NCBI GenBank assembly: GCA_016871195.1
Contig: VFZN01000010.1
Span: forward strand, 38,179-102,178
Length of the DNA stretch: 64,000 nucleotides
Source: Acidobacteriota bacterium
GTDB taxonomy: Bacteria > Acidobacteriota > Vicinamibacteria > Vicinamibacterales > UBA2999
Direction of reading: 5' to 3'
The position numbers were made by a program, and so were the translations under genes. The notes under the pieces are model-generated. The model was not told the DNA's origin. It saw nothing but the letters and a program-made list of their open reading frames with translations, and did no database searches. Of this stretch, positions 56,544-64,000 are shown in pieces (the stretch's first letter is position 1; every line of letters begins with the position of its first letter).

Positions 56544-57313
56544 CCGGGCGTCTGTTTACCGAGGAACGCGCGCAGGCCCTCTTGTCCCTCAGGCGAGACG
56601 CGCTGCCGCGCAATCGTTCCGGCGGTGAGGTCGGCGACGGCCTCGGGCCGCTGTCCCCACACCTGGGGAATCAGCTGCTTGGCCGCAGCAATCCCTGTCG
56701 GCGCAGCGGTGAGCAGCTCGCGCACGTAGTCAGCCACCGCGGCATCGAGCTCGGGCTCGGGCACCACGCGGTGCACCAGCCCAATCTCGCGTGCCCGCTG
56801 GGCCGTGAACCGCATGCCGGTGAGGAACAGCTCGCGCGTGGCCGACACGCCAATTTTCGGGAGGACAAACGGCGAGATCATCGCCGGCAGAATGCCGAGC
56901 TTGGTTTCCGTGAAGCCAAACACCGCCGAATCAGCCGCGACGACGATGTCGCACACGGCGCACAGGCCGCTGCCGCCCCCCAGTGCCGCGCCATGCACCC
57001 GTCCGACCACTGCGCATGGCAGGGCGTTGATCGCCCGGAACATCGCGGCCGCCCGCTGCGCGTCGTCGAGATTCTCGCGCTCGCTGTAGGTGGCCATCCG
57101 GGCCATCCACTCGGCATCGGCACCGGCGCTGAACACCTTACCGGCACCCGACAGCACGACGACCCGCAGTGTCGGGTCGGCAGCGGCGCGGGCGGCCCAC
57201 CCGGTCAGCTGCGCGATAACGGCCTCGTTGAAGGCATTGCGGACGTCGGGTCGGTCGAGGGTCAGGTATTCGACCGCTCCGTCGCGCCGAGTCGTCAGAA
57301 ACGATTCGCTCAT
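56519..57313 (-). CDS. Enoyl-CoA hydratase/isomerase, likely methylglutaconyl-CoA hydratase
   Basis: Crotonase-fold enzyme of 264 residues. The oxyanion-hole motifs are present: GKVFSAGADAEWMARM and GRVHGAALGGGSGLCAVCDI, followed by FGFTETKLGILPAMISPFVL. Position between the methylcrotonyl-CoA carboxylase beta gene and the HMG-CoA lyase remnant suggests the liuC step (3-methylglutaconyl-CoA hydration), but the sequence alone does not fix the substrate. It starts nine bases after mccB. Confidence 0.85.
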   Translation of the reverse strand: MSESFLTTRRDGAVEYLTLDRPDVRNAFNEAVIAQLTGWAARAAADPTLRVVVLSGAGKVFSAGADAEWMARMATYSERENLDDAQRAAAMFRAINALPCAVVGRVHGAALGGGSGLCAVCDIVVAADSAVFGFTETKLGILPAMISPFVLPKIGVSATRELFLTGMRFTAQRAREIGLVHRVVPEPELDAAVADYVRELLTAAPTGIAAAKQLIPQVWGQRPEAVADLTAGTIARQRVSPEGQEGLRAFLGKQTPGWAQGIVP

Positions 57314-57322
57314 GCGTGTGTC

Positions 57323-58927
57323 CTACATGCGGAAGATGCCATAGCGCGGTGGAGGTGTCGGCGCATGACAGGCCGCTGACAGCCCCAATGCCAGGGCACC
57401 TCGTGTCTGCATCGGGTCAAGAATCCCATCGTCCCAGAGCCGCGCCGTGGCGTAGTAGGGCGAGCCCTCGCGCTCATACTTTTCGAGAATCGGCTCGCGA
57501 ATCGCGGCTTCGTCGTCGGCCGACAGCGGCTGTCCCTCGCGGGCCAGCTGGTCGCGCTTGACCGTGGTCAGCACGCCGGCGGCCTGCTCGCCGCCCATCA
57601 CCGAGATCCGTGCATTGGGCCACATCCACAGGAAGCGAGGGTCATAGGCACGCCCGCACATGCCGTAGTTTCCGGCCCCGAACGACCCGCCGAGCACCAC
57701 CGTGAATCGGGGCACGACGGAGTTGGCGACGGCGTGGACCATCTTGGTGCCGTCCCTGGCGATGCCGCCACGCTCATACTGGCGACCCACCATGAAGCCC
57801 GTGATGTTCTGCAGAAACACCAGCGGCACCCAGCGCATGTTGCACAGTTCGATGAAGTGCGTAACCTTCAGCGCCGATTCGGAAAACAGCACGCCGTTGT
57901 TGGCGACGATGCCGATGAGAAATCCGTGGAGGCGGGCAAATCCACATACGATCGTGGTGGCATAGCGTTCCTTGAATTCATCGAACCGCGAGCCGTCCAC
58001 GAGTCGCGCGATCACCTCGCGCACATCGAACGTCTTGCGCAGGTCGGTACTCACAATCCCATAGAGTTCGGCCGGATCGTAGAGCGGCTCTTCCACCGGA
58101 AGCAGGTCTGGCGGAAGGTAATTCTTCGTATTGAGCGTCGAAACGATGATCCGCGCCTGCTGCAGCGCCTCATCGTCGTCATGCGCGTAATAATCGGCGA
58201 CGCCTGACAGGCGCGTGTGCACATCGGCGCCGCCCAGGTCCTCGGCGGTAACATCCTCGCCAGTGGCGGCCTTCACGAGGGGTGGGCCCCCAAGGAAGAT
58301 GGTGCCGTTGCCCCTGACGATGATGGTCTCGTCGGACATGGCGGGCACATAGGCACCGCCCGCGGTGCACGAGCCCATCACGACGGCAATCTGCGACAGG
58401 CCCTGCGCCGACATGCGGGCCTGGTTGAAGAAGATGCGGCCGAAGTGATCGCGGTCGGGAAAGACCTCATCCTGTCGGGGAAGGAATGCACCACCAGAGT
58501 CGACGAGATAGAGGCAGGGCAGGTGATTCTGCTGCGCCACCTCCTGTGCCCGCAGGTGCTTCTTGACCGTGAGGGGGAAGTAGGTGCCGCCCTTCACGGT
58601 GGCATCGTTGGCGATGATGACCACCTCGCGGCCCGAGACGCGGCCGATACCGGTGACTATGCCGGCGCCCGGGGCGTCGTCATAGAGGCCGTGTGCGGCG
58701 AGGGGCGACAGTTCGAGAAAGGCTGTGCCCGGATCGAGCAGCCGGGACAGCCGTTCGCGCACGGGTAGCTTGCCCTGCTGGCGGTGGCGTTCGATGGCGC
58801 GGGGGCCGCCGTCCTGAGCGGCTTTGGCAATGCGGTCGCGGTGCTGCTGCACCAGTTGCTGCAGGCGCTCGGCATTGGCCTGGAAGTCCGCGCTGGCGGG
58901 CGTGATGTGGGTGGGAAGCGCGTTCAT
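57323..58927 (-). CDS. Methylcrotonyl-CoA carboxylase, carboxyltransferase (beta) subunit
   Basis: A 534-residue carboxyltransferase. Acyl-CoA and biotin-binding halves are visible: [58 protein letters not shown] and [20 protein letters not shown]. The Gly-Ala-Phe-Leu-Pro signature points to MCC (liuB) rather than propionyl-CoA carboxylase. The biotin-carrying alpha subunit (liuD) is not in the window. ATG 58927 gives the family N-terminus. It lies 31 nt after the zinc-ribbon microprotein. Confidence 0.9.
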   Translation of the reverse strand: MNALPTHITPASADFQANAERLQQLVQQHRDRIAKAAQDGGPRAIERHRQQGKLPVRERLSRLLDPGTAFLELSPLAAHGLYDDAPGAGIVTGIGRVSGREVVIIANDATVKGGTYFPLTVKKHLRAQEVAQQNHLPCLYLVDSGGAFLPRQDEVFPDRDHFGRIFFNQARMSAQGLSQIAVVMGSCTAGGAYVPAMSDETIIVRGNGTIFLGGPPLVKAATGEDVTAEDLGGADVHTRLSGVADYYAHDDDEALQQARIIVSTLNTKNYLPPDLLPVEEPLYDPAELYGIVSTDLRKTFDVREVIARLVDGSRFDEFKERYATTIVCGFARLHGFLIGIVANNGVLFSESALKVTHFIELCNMRWVPLVFLQNITGFMVGRQYERGGIARDGTKMVHAVANSVVPRFTVVLGGSFGAGNYGMCGRAYDPRFLWMWPNARISVMGGEQAAGVLTTVKRDQLAREGQPLSADDEAAIREPILEKYEREGSPYYATARLWDDGILDPMQTRGALALGLSAACHAPTPPPRYGIFRM

Positions 58928-58958
58928 TGAAGCACGCCGGGAAACGCAGGTCTGGGTA

Positions 58959-59147
58959 TCACCAGCCGCAGCAGTCGGTCTTGAAGCGGCACTGCGGACA
59001 GCGCCAGACGGCATGCATGCGATACATGTCGGCACCGCAGCGCTCGCACTTGGTTGGCGGATCATCCTGCCCGCGAACCTGACCGCGCAGCGCCGAGAGC
59101 ACTGGCGTTACCACGACGGACGGCTTCTGGCTCGTGGAGTCGGACAC
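58959..59147 (-). CDS. Zinc-ribbon microprotein
   Basis: A 62-residue protein with a short basic N-terminus ([18 protein letters not shown]) and a zinc ribbon of two CxxC pairs, KCERCGAD and RCPQCRFK, plus a terminal TDCCGW. The GTG start at 59147 sits six bases after a perfect TATAAT with no Shine-Dalgarno, which strongly supports the start and the gene. A nucleic-acid or protein-binding role is typical for such ribbons; nothing more specific can be said. It is divergent from the YihY gene. Confidence 0.75.
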   Translation of the reverse strand: MSDSTSQKPSVVVTPVLSALRGQVRGQDDPPTKCERCGADMYRMHAVWRCPQCRFKTDCCGW

Positions 59148-59153
59148 CCGTCG

Positions 59154-59161
59154 ATTATAGT
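59154..59161. promoter_or_regulatory. Overlapping divergent -10 boxes (zinc ribbon / YihY)
   Basis: Minus strand TATAAT (59154-59159), six bases before the microprotein GTG, with GTCACA 17 bases upstream as a possible -35. Plus strand TATAGT (59156-59161), 16 bases before the YihY-family GTG. Four bases are shared, so RNA polymerase can use only one at a time. Confidence 0.55.
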
Positions 59162-59177
59162 GGGGACGGAGTCTGCT

Positions 59178-60137
59178 GTGACATTCCGTCAGCATCTGCG
59201 GTTGTTGGCCCGCGCCGCCTGGCGCGGCGTGGGCGAGCTCTACAACAGCGACGGCCTGACCCATGCGGCGTCCATCGCGTATTGCTCGCTGCTGTCGCTG
59301 TTTCCCTTTACCCTGCTGATGCTGTCGCTGGTGGGCTGGCTCACACAGAACCAAGGTGAGAGTGACGTACTCGTCGACTTTGTCTTCCGCTATTTCCCGA
59401 GGCAGTTCGAGTTCATCACGGGGCAGATTCAGGCCTTCCGCGCGTCGACCTTCCGCATGGGGGTGGGTGGCGTGATTGCTCTGGTGTGGGCGTCGCTCGG
59501 GGTGTTCAACGCCGTGACCTCGGGTGTCAACCATGCGTGGGGCGTTGAGCGGCGGCGCAGCTTTCTGAAGCACCGCCTGGTCGGGCTGCTGATGTTCCTG
59601 TCGGCCGGCGTCTTCCTGCTGCTGGCCCTGCTCATCGTCAGTGCGACCAATGTGGTGCAATCACGATGGTTTGTGACGCTGTGGCCCGACCTTCCTCTGG
59701 TGGCGTGGCTGGGGGGGGTAACGGCGGGGCAGACGGTGATGGTGCTGCAGATTGTCTGCGTGGCACTGGTGTATTACTTCATCCCGAATACCAAGGTGCG
59801 CTTCAGGGATGTGTGGCCGGGCGCCATTCTGGTGGGCGTGCTCTGGCAGGGCGCGCTGTCGATCTTCTCGTGGTACGCCAGCGATCTTGGTGCCCTCAAC
59901 GTGGTGCACGGATCGATGGCGGCCGTGATCACCTTCCTGATCTGGATTTACGTGAGTGCCGTGCTGCTGCTGTACGGTGTGGAGATGACGGCGTCGTATG
60001 CGCGGATGCAGGACGCGGCGGTGCGGCATCCCGCGCTTGATCCACATCGCGAGGGGGCGACGCAGGGCGCAGCTTCGACCGGGGCTGCTCCATCAGCCCG
60101 GGTGGGGACCGACAACCGGGCCGGCGGGATGCGTTAG
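59178..60137 (+). CDS. YihY/BrkB family membrane protein
   Basis: A 319-residue inner-membrane protein with about six helices. Family features: AASIAYCSLLSLFPFTLLML, FRMGVGGVIALVWASLGVFN, HAWGVERRRSFLKHRLVGLL, and a C-terminal FLIWIYVSAVLLLYGVEMTA. YihY proteins were once annotated as ribonuclease BN, which was wrong; their role is unknown. The GTG 59178 start has GGAG six bases upstream. Its 3' end overlaps the DJ-1-like gene by four bases. Confidence 0.9.
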   Translation: MTFRQHLRLLARAAWRGVGELYNSDGLTHAASIAYCSLLSLFPFTLLMLSLVGWLTQNQGESDVLVDFVFRYFPRQFEFITGQIQAFRASTFRMGVGGVIALVWASLGVFNAVTSGVNHAWGVERRRSFLKHRLVGLLMFLSAGVFLLLALLIVSATNVVQSRWFVTLWPDLPLVAWLGGVTAGQTVMVLQIVCVALVYYFIPNTKVRFRDVWPGAILVGVLWQGALSIFSWYASDLGALNVVHGSMAAVITFLIWIYVSAVLLLYGVEMTASYARMQDAAVRHPALDPHREGATQGAASTGAAPSARVGTDNRAGGMR

Positions 60138-60673
60138 GCCATCGCCGCACGACGTGCGGCGACCTGCCGAATCAGCGCTTCCGTAAACGGCACCACATCG
60201 TCGATCTTCCGTGAGGTGATGAGGTTGCCGTCTTCGTGTACCTGGCGGTCCATGTAGCGCCCGCCGGCGTTCTTGACATCGACGGCAATCGAGGGCCAGC
60301 AGGTGAGGGTGCGGTCGCGCAGGGCGTTGGCGTTGATGAGCACCGAAGGACCGTGGTCGATGGCAGCCACCAGCTTGCCGGCGGCCATCGTGTCGCGCAC
60401 CAGGTCGACCATCGCGTGCCGCAGACGGATGCGGTCGGGGGCATAGCCGCCGGGAATCACGACGGCGTCGAATGCCTCGGCACGCGCCGCACCGGCCGCC
60501 ATGTCGGCGGTCACGATGGTGCCTGAGAGACCGCGATAGCCACGCCCGACGAGCGGGGCGACATAGACCACCTGCGCACCGGCATCCATCAGCAGCTGGC
60601 GAGGCGTGAGCACCAGGCCATCTTCGAACATTTCTTCGATCAGCAGCGCAATGCGCGCACCCGACAGCGTCAT
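60134..60673 (-). CDS. DJ-1/PfpI family protein lacking the nucleophilic Cys
   Basis: A 179-residue flavodoxin-like protein of the DJ-1/PfpI superfamily, with [20 protein letters not shown] and the nucleophile elbow [17 protein letters not shown]. In PfpI-type members that elbow reads AICHGP; here position 106 is Asp (GAC), so the cysteine is absent. The conserved Glu14 region (LIEEMFEDG) and the C-terminal [14 protein letters not shown] are kept. It may be a non-catalytic paralogue or use a different chemistry. ATG 60673 follows a TACCAT hexamer by six bases and is divergent from the YyaL-like gene. Confidence 0.85.
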   Translation of the reverse strand: MTLSGARIALLIEEMFEDGLVLTPRQLLMDAGAQVVYVAPLVGRGYRGLSGTIVTADMAAGAARAEAFDAVVIPGGYAPDRIRLRHAMVDLVRDTMAAGKLVAAIDHGPSVLINANALRDRTLTCWPSIAVDVKNAGGRYMDRQVHEDGNLITSRKIDDVVPFTEALIRQVAARRAAMA

Positions 60674-60679
60674 GCCGCA

Positions 60680-60685
60680 ATGGTA
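60680..60685 (-). promoter_or_regulatory. -10-like box of the DJ-1-family gene
   Basis: TACCAT on the minus strand, six bases before the ATG at 60673. Only four of six consensus bases match, so support comes mainly from its spacing and from the paired promoter on the other strand. Confidence 0.3.
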
Positions 60686-60703
60686 ATGCAACCCGCTGCC
60701 GAC

Positions 60704-60709
60704 TATCAT
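60704..60709 (+). promoter_or_regulatory. -10 box for a likely leaderless YyaL-like mRNA
   Basis: TATCAT with six bases (CGACGG) to the GTG at 60716. The zinc-ribbon gene has the same hexamer-to-start context, CGACGG then GTG. Confidence 0.5.
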
Positions 60710-60715
60710 CGACGG

Positions 60716-62911
60716 GTGCCGAATCGCCTCGCTCGTGAACTGAGTCCGTACCTGCGCCAGCATGCCCACAATCCGGTGGACTGGCATCCCTGGGGAGACG
60801 AGGCATTTGCCCTGGCACGTGAGACGCAACGGCCCATCTTCCTTTCGGTGGGATATGCCACGTGTCACTGGTGCCACGTGATGGAGCACGAGTCGTTCGA
60901 GGATGCGCGAGTGGCCGACATCCTGAATCGCGACTTCGTGCCAGTGAAGGTCGATCGCGAGGAACGTCCCGACATCGATCGGGTGTACATGACCTTTGTG
61001 CAGGCCACCACGGGCGGCGGCGGCTGGCCGATGAGTGTGTGGCTGACACCGGACTTGCAGCCGTTCTACGGAGGCACATACTTTCCCCCGTCGGGACAGT
61101 GGGGCAGACCCGGCTTCAGCGATGTGCTGAAGGAGATCGCGCGCGCTTGGCGCGAGGACCGTGCATCGGTGATGCGTTCAGCGTCTGAGATTGTCGAGCG
61201 CCTGCGTGCGATTGCCGACGTCCAGTCGTCTGATGGCGACGTGCCCGGGGCCGAGGCGCTGGACCGCACTCGGCAGCAGTTTGAGCGGATGTTCGACAGG
61301 CGGTGGGGCGGCTTCGGTGAACAGCCCAAGTTTCCGCGGCCGTCCGAGCTGCTCTTTCTGTTGCGCGAGGCGGTTCGCACAGGACAACCCGAACCGCGCG
61401 ACATGGTGGTGAAGACCCTGCGGGCGATGGCGCTCGGCGGCATGCGCGATCACATCGGCGGCGGATTTCACCGCTACTCTGTCGATGGCCAGTGGCGGGT
61501 GCCGCACTTCGAGAAGATGCTGTACGACCAGGCGCAGCTGGTGCTGGCGTATGTGGAGGCCGCGCAACTGACGGGCGACGCGTACCTGCTGCAAGTGGCG
61601 GAAGACACGTGCCAGTATGTCGCGCGCGATATGCACGCGCCCGAGGGAGGCTTCTTCTCGGCAGAAGATGCCGACAGCGTACCCTCGTCGGCCGGTGGCG
61701 AGTCTGCCGAAGGGCAGAAGGCCGACCCGACCACGTGCGGTGCGCGCGCACACAAGGTCGAAGGTGCATTCTATGTCTTCAGCACCGACGAAGTGCGGCG
61801 GGTGCTGGGCGACGCGGCGCCGACCTTCGAGCGGCGGTATGGCCTGCGGCCCGAGGGGAATGCCCTGGCCGATCCGCACGGCGAATTTACGGGCCTCAAC
61901 ATTCTCTACACGGCAGCCTCGATCACCGACATCGCGCAGGCCACCGGGCAGACACCGGCAGAGGTAGGGGCGCGGCTGCTTGAGGCGCGGCAGCGGTTGT
62001 TTGGCGCGCGCGCTTCGCGCCTGCGACCGGAGTGCGACGACAAGATTCTGACAGCTTGGAACGGGCTCATGATTGGCGCGGCGGCGCGCGCTGGTCGCGT
62101 GATGGCAAGCCTTGACACCGATGATGCGGGATTCGATGTGAGGACCGCTGCTGCTCGTCATGTGCAGATGGCGACCGATGCGGCTGCATGTCTCGAAGCG
62201 CATGTGTGGCGCCCAGACACCGGACAGCTGTTGCGTCGGTATCGGCACGGAGAGGCGGGCATTGATGCTTTTGCCGAAGACTATGCGTGTCTCATCTTCG
62301 GCCTGCTGGAACTGCTGCAGGCCACAGGCGATGCGCGCTGGCTGCGATGGGCCATCGACCTGCAGCGGCGACAGGACGCGCGCTTTCTTGACGAGGCGCG
62401 GGGCGGCTATTTCTCGACCACCGGTGACGACCCGTCGGTGCTCGTGCGGACGCGTGAGCAATATGACGGGGCCGAGCCCTCGGCGACGTCGGTCGCGGCC
62501 ATCAACCTACTGACGCTGGCGGCGCTGACAGGTGATGCGGGATGGACGGTGCGTGCGTCGGCGGCGCTCGGCAGCATGCGTGATCGGCTGGAGCGTGACG
62601 GTCGCGCGGTACCGTTGATGGCAGTGGCGCTTCAGCTGTGGTTGCATCCACCGACGCAGGTGGTGGTGGTCGGTCCGCCCGAGCGTGATGACACGCGGGC
62701 GTTATGGGCGGGTGTGCATCGTGCGTATCGTCCGTGGAACGTGGCGCTGCCGGTGACTCCGGGTGACGCGCAGCATGCCCTGTCGGCAGTGATGCCGTGG
62801 CTGGGGGCCATGACGATGATTAAAGGGCGTGCGACTGCGTATGTGTGCCGGCACTTTGCGTGCGAGGCCCCAGTAACTGAGGCGGACGCGCTCGCGGAGG
62901 CGTTAGACTAG
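60716..62911 (+). CDS. YyaL/DUF255 thioredoxin-domain protein
   Basis: A 731-residue protein. The N-terminal thioredoxin-like DUF255 domain starts [20 protein letters not shown] and carries the active-site-like motif [15 protein letters not shown]. The rest is an alpha/alpha toroid-like domain related to N-acylglucosamine epimerases ([49 protein letters not shown]). Human SPATA20 and Bacillus YyaL are relatives; the reaction is not established. GTG 60716 matches the family start and a -10 box six bases before it. tRNA-Leu follows after 10 bases. Confidence 0.92.
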   Translation: MPNRLARELSPYLRQHAHNPVDWHPWGDEAFALARETQRPIFLSVGYATCHWCHVMEHESFEDARVADILNRDFVPVKVDREERPDIDRVYMTFVQATTGGGGWPMSVWLTPDLQPFYGGTYFPPSGQWGRPGFSDVLKEIARAWREDRASVMRSASEIVERLRAIADVQSSDGDVPGAEALDRTRQQFERMFDRRWGGFGEQPKFPRPSELLFLLREAVRTGQPEPRDMVVKTLRAMALGGMRDHIGGGFHRYSVDGQWRVPHFEKMLYDQAQLVLAYVEAAQLTGDAYLLQVAEDTCQYVARDMHAPEGGFFSAEDADSVPSSAGGESAEGQKADPTTCGARAHKVEGAFYVFSTDEVRRVLGDAAPTFERRYGLRPEGNALADPHGEFTGLNILYTAASITDIAQATGQTPAEVGARLLEARQRLFGARASRLRPECDDKILTAWNGLMIGAAARAGRVMASLDTDDAGFDVRTAAARHVQMATDAAACLEAHVWRPDTGQLLRRYRHGEAGIDAFAEDYACLIFGLLELLQATGDARWLRWAIDLQRRQDARFLDEARGGYFSTTGDDPSVLVRTREQYDGAEPSATSVAAINLLTLAALTGDAGWTVRASAALGSMRDRLERDGRAVPLMAVALQLWLHPPTQVVVVGPPERDDTRALWAGVHRAYRPWNVALPVTPGDAQHALSAVMPWLGAMTMIKGRATAYVCRHFACEAPVTEADALAEALD

Positions 62912-62921
62912 TGCAATACGG

Positions 62922-63010
62922 GCCGGGGTGGCGAAACTGGCAGACGCATGGGACTTAAAATCCCTGGCCCCTGACGGGGCGTGCGGGTTCGATTCCCGCC
63001 CCCGGCACCA
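62922..63010 (+). tRNA. tRNA-Leu (anticodon TAA)
   Basis: 89 bases with encoded CCA and a long class II variable arm. Acceptor GCCGGGG/CCCCGGC, anticodon loop CTTAAAA, T arm GCGGG-TTCGATT-CCCGC. The first anticodon-stem pair would be T-T. A TAGACT hexamer overlaps the stop codon of the upstream gene and may be its -10. The 3' end borders phage- and IS-derived sequence, so it is a likely integration site. Confidence 0.95.
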
Positions 63011-63078
63011 TGTTTCAGAGGGAAAACGCCACATACCGCCCAAAATCATCCGGCAGAGCATCCAAGCCAGCGGGCCAC

Positions 63079-63100
63079 TGGGCTACGAATGGGCTACGAA
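63079..63100. repeat. Two tandem copies of an 11-bp unit
   Basis: TGGGCTACGAA occurs twice in direct succession, 69 bases after tRNA-Leu, in a 268-base stretch (63011-63278) where no gene is recognised. Confidence 0.8.
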
Positions 63101-63278
63101 GTTTACGCCCCTAGCCCTGCGGCCGCGTCACCGACCCGGCCAGCGGCTCCGCCGTAGGTTCGGAGCCCCGTGGAAGGGGTCGTATCAGTGACGCGCACGC
63201 GCCGCCGGGATCATCGGGTGCCGGCAGATGGGAGCATGACCACCGCCGGCCGGCCTGGCGTGACAGGCCGCGCGGACG

Positions 63279-63545
63279 TTACGTCCGAACGCCGGTCAGC
63301 ACCTGCGCCGCCTTGCTCTGGAGCAGCGCAAAGTCATACCGCACGCGCGTGATGATCTGCACCTGATCCGTCGACCCGTAGGAGTACGGGTCGAACAGCA
63401 CGTCGACGTCGGCCCGGCGGCCGATGACCAGCTGATCCGCATCCACGGCCACGATGTACGAGCAATCCGTGCTCGAGCCGGTCGTCTCCGTGAGGCTGAT
63501 CTGCGAGCTCGTCAGCACGGGCACGCCGAACAACGACCGCACCGC
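63279..63545 (-). pseudogene. C-terminal fragment of an HK97-type major capsid protein
   Basis: About 88 residues with the C-terminal pattern of HK97-fold phage capsids: [57 protein letters not shown] and an LLQSKAAQVLTGVRT end. The N-terminal two thirds are missing; the open frame continues to 63716, but that part runs into tandem repeats and shows no capsid similarity. It is a remnant of a prophage that probably used the tRNA-Leu gene as attachment site. Confidence 0.72.
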
Positions 63546-63903
63546 GGCCGCCGTGCCCACCATGAATGCAGCGAGCTGGGGTGACCGTGACGAATCGATT
63601 TCTCCCGAGCCGCTGCGACGCTGATGGGTGAGCTGATCTGCGCTGGCCGAGTCGGCTCTGGGTCTGAGAACTGGGTCTGAGAACAGGCCGTCCGTTAACC
63701 GGGAGGCCGCTAACACGGCCTATCGTCTGGCCGATCCGATCCATCGACGCCACCGGCGATTTTTCTGCTGTTTTGGCCCGACAACTTGGGTGCTCAGCTG
63801 CGGCCTAGATGTGAATGCTATACACGTTGTTCATTCGGGAGACTCTGGAAACAATGGGGGTTGCGACACCAACCTGACCTGCCGGGCTTCTTCGGACCAG
63901 TGA
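63546..63903. other. Non-coding or degraded stretch within the mobile region
   Basis: About 360 bases between the capsid fragment and the transposase end. It contains one 13-bp tandem repeat and, from about 63750, sequence with visibly lower G+C than the core genes. No gene, tRNA or clear terminal inverted repeat is recognised. Confidence 0.6.
63658..63683. repeat. Two tandem copies of a 13-bp unit
   Basis: CTGGGTCTGAGAA occurs twice without spacer, upstream of the capsid fragment. It suggests slippage or a rearrangement junction. Confidence 0.8.
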
Positions 63904-63999
63904 TTACTGGAGAACGGCGCCCGCAGAACCGTCTGTTAAACAACCGCTCTTGATCTGCGGCTGCGACTTGAACTCGGCTGGCGTGAGGTAGCCGAGACT
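63904..63999 (-). mobile_element. C-terminal end of an IS3-type transposase, runs off the window
   Basis: The minus-strand frame entering from the window edge reads SLGYLTPAEFK, the hallmark C-terminus of IS3-family OrfB integrase catalytic domains, then about 20 further residues to a TAA at 63904-63906. The rest of the element lies outside the window, so its completeness cannot be judged. Confidence 0.75.
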
Positions 64000-64000
64000 C

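Noticed and set aside
62928..63191. Reading frame through tRNA-Leu into the mobile region
   Set aside because: It starts inside the tRNA and has no recognisable product. A read as an integrase fragment was considered, but no integrase motif is visible.
63079..63683. Tandem repeats considered as a CRISPR array
   Set aside because: Each has only two units with no spacers, and no cas genes are present.

Overview
The window is a GC-rich, gene-dense bacterial chromosome segment with about 47 protein genes, three tRNAs and a degraded mobile tail. A Gram-negative envelope is implied by an LptE-like lipoprotein, an outer-membrane beta-barrel and several Tat-type signal peptides. Bacillithiol synthesis (bshC), Hanks-type kinases with zinc-ribbon or PEGA add-ons, and a MoxR/DUF58/BatA cluster next to tldD/tldE together suggest Acidobacteriota, perhaps Vicinamibacteria. 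That placement is inferred from gene content, not from a search.

Layout. 1-11.3 kb (+): a collinear run of fatty-acid synthesis (fabG, acpP, fabF), electron-transfer flavoprotein (etfB, etfA, ETF-QO), an acyltransferase, an HDAC-like deacetylase, leuS, lptE and holA. 11.4-15.9 kb (-): Ser/Thr kinase, recX, alaS, rpsT. 16-17.5 kb (+): rsmE and a DUF1028 protein. 17.5-26 kb (-): bshC, a class A PBP, xdhC and the heat-shock unit hrcA-grpE-dnaJ-prmA, which starts at a variant CIRCE operator and has no dnaK. 26-39.7 kb (mostly +): a pseudokinase-PEGA membrane protein coupled to carA-carB, comEC, mazG (-), an MBL hydrolase, ribF, cysS and yraN. 39.7-45.5 kb: tRNA-Gly, tRNA-Cys and a group of secreted proteins. 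One of these is a DUF411 metal-binding protein with an in-frame TGA in place of the first Cys of its CxCC motif. 45.5-56.2 kb: moxR, DUF58, BatA-like, DUF4175-like and a membrane protein, then tldE, Tat-tldD and DUF4159 (-). 56.2-60.7 kb: a truncated leucine-catabolism set (mccB, crotonase, 3' remnant of HMG-CoA lyase), a leaderless zinc-ribbon microprotein, a YihY-family protein and a DJ-1-like protein without its cysteine. 60.7-64 kb: a YyaL-like thioredoxin-domain protein, tRNA-Leu, then a phage capsid fragment and the end of an IS3-type transposase.

Two signals stand out. First, the DUF411 gene looks like a selenoprotein: the TGA replaces a conserved Cys, the frame stays open on both sides, and a stem-loop resembling a bacterial SECIS begins 11 nt after it. 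Second, several genes, often in divergent pairs, have a -10 hexamer ending 6-7 nt before the start codon and no Shine-Dalgarno, which points to leaderless transcripts.
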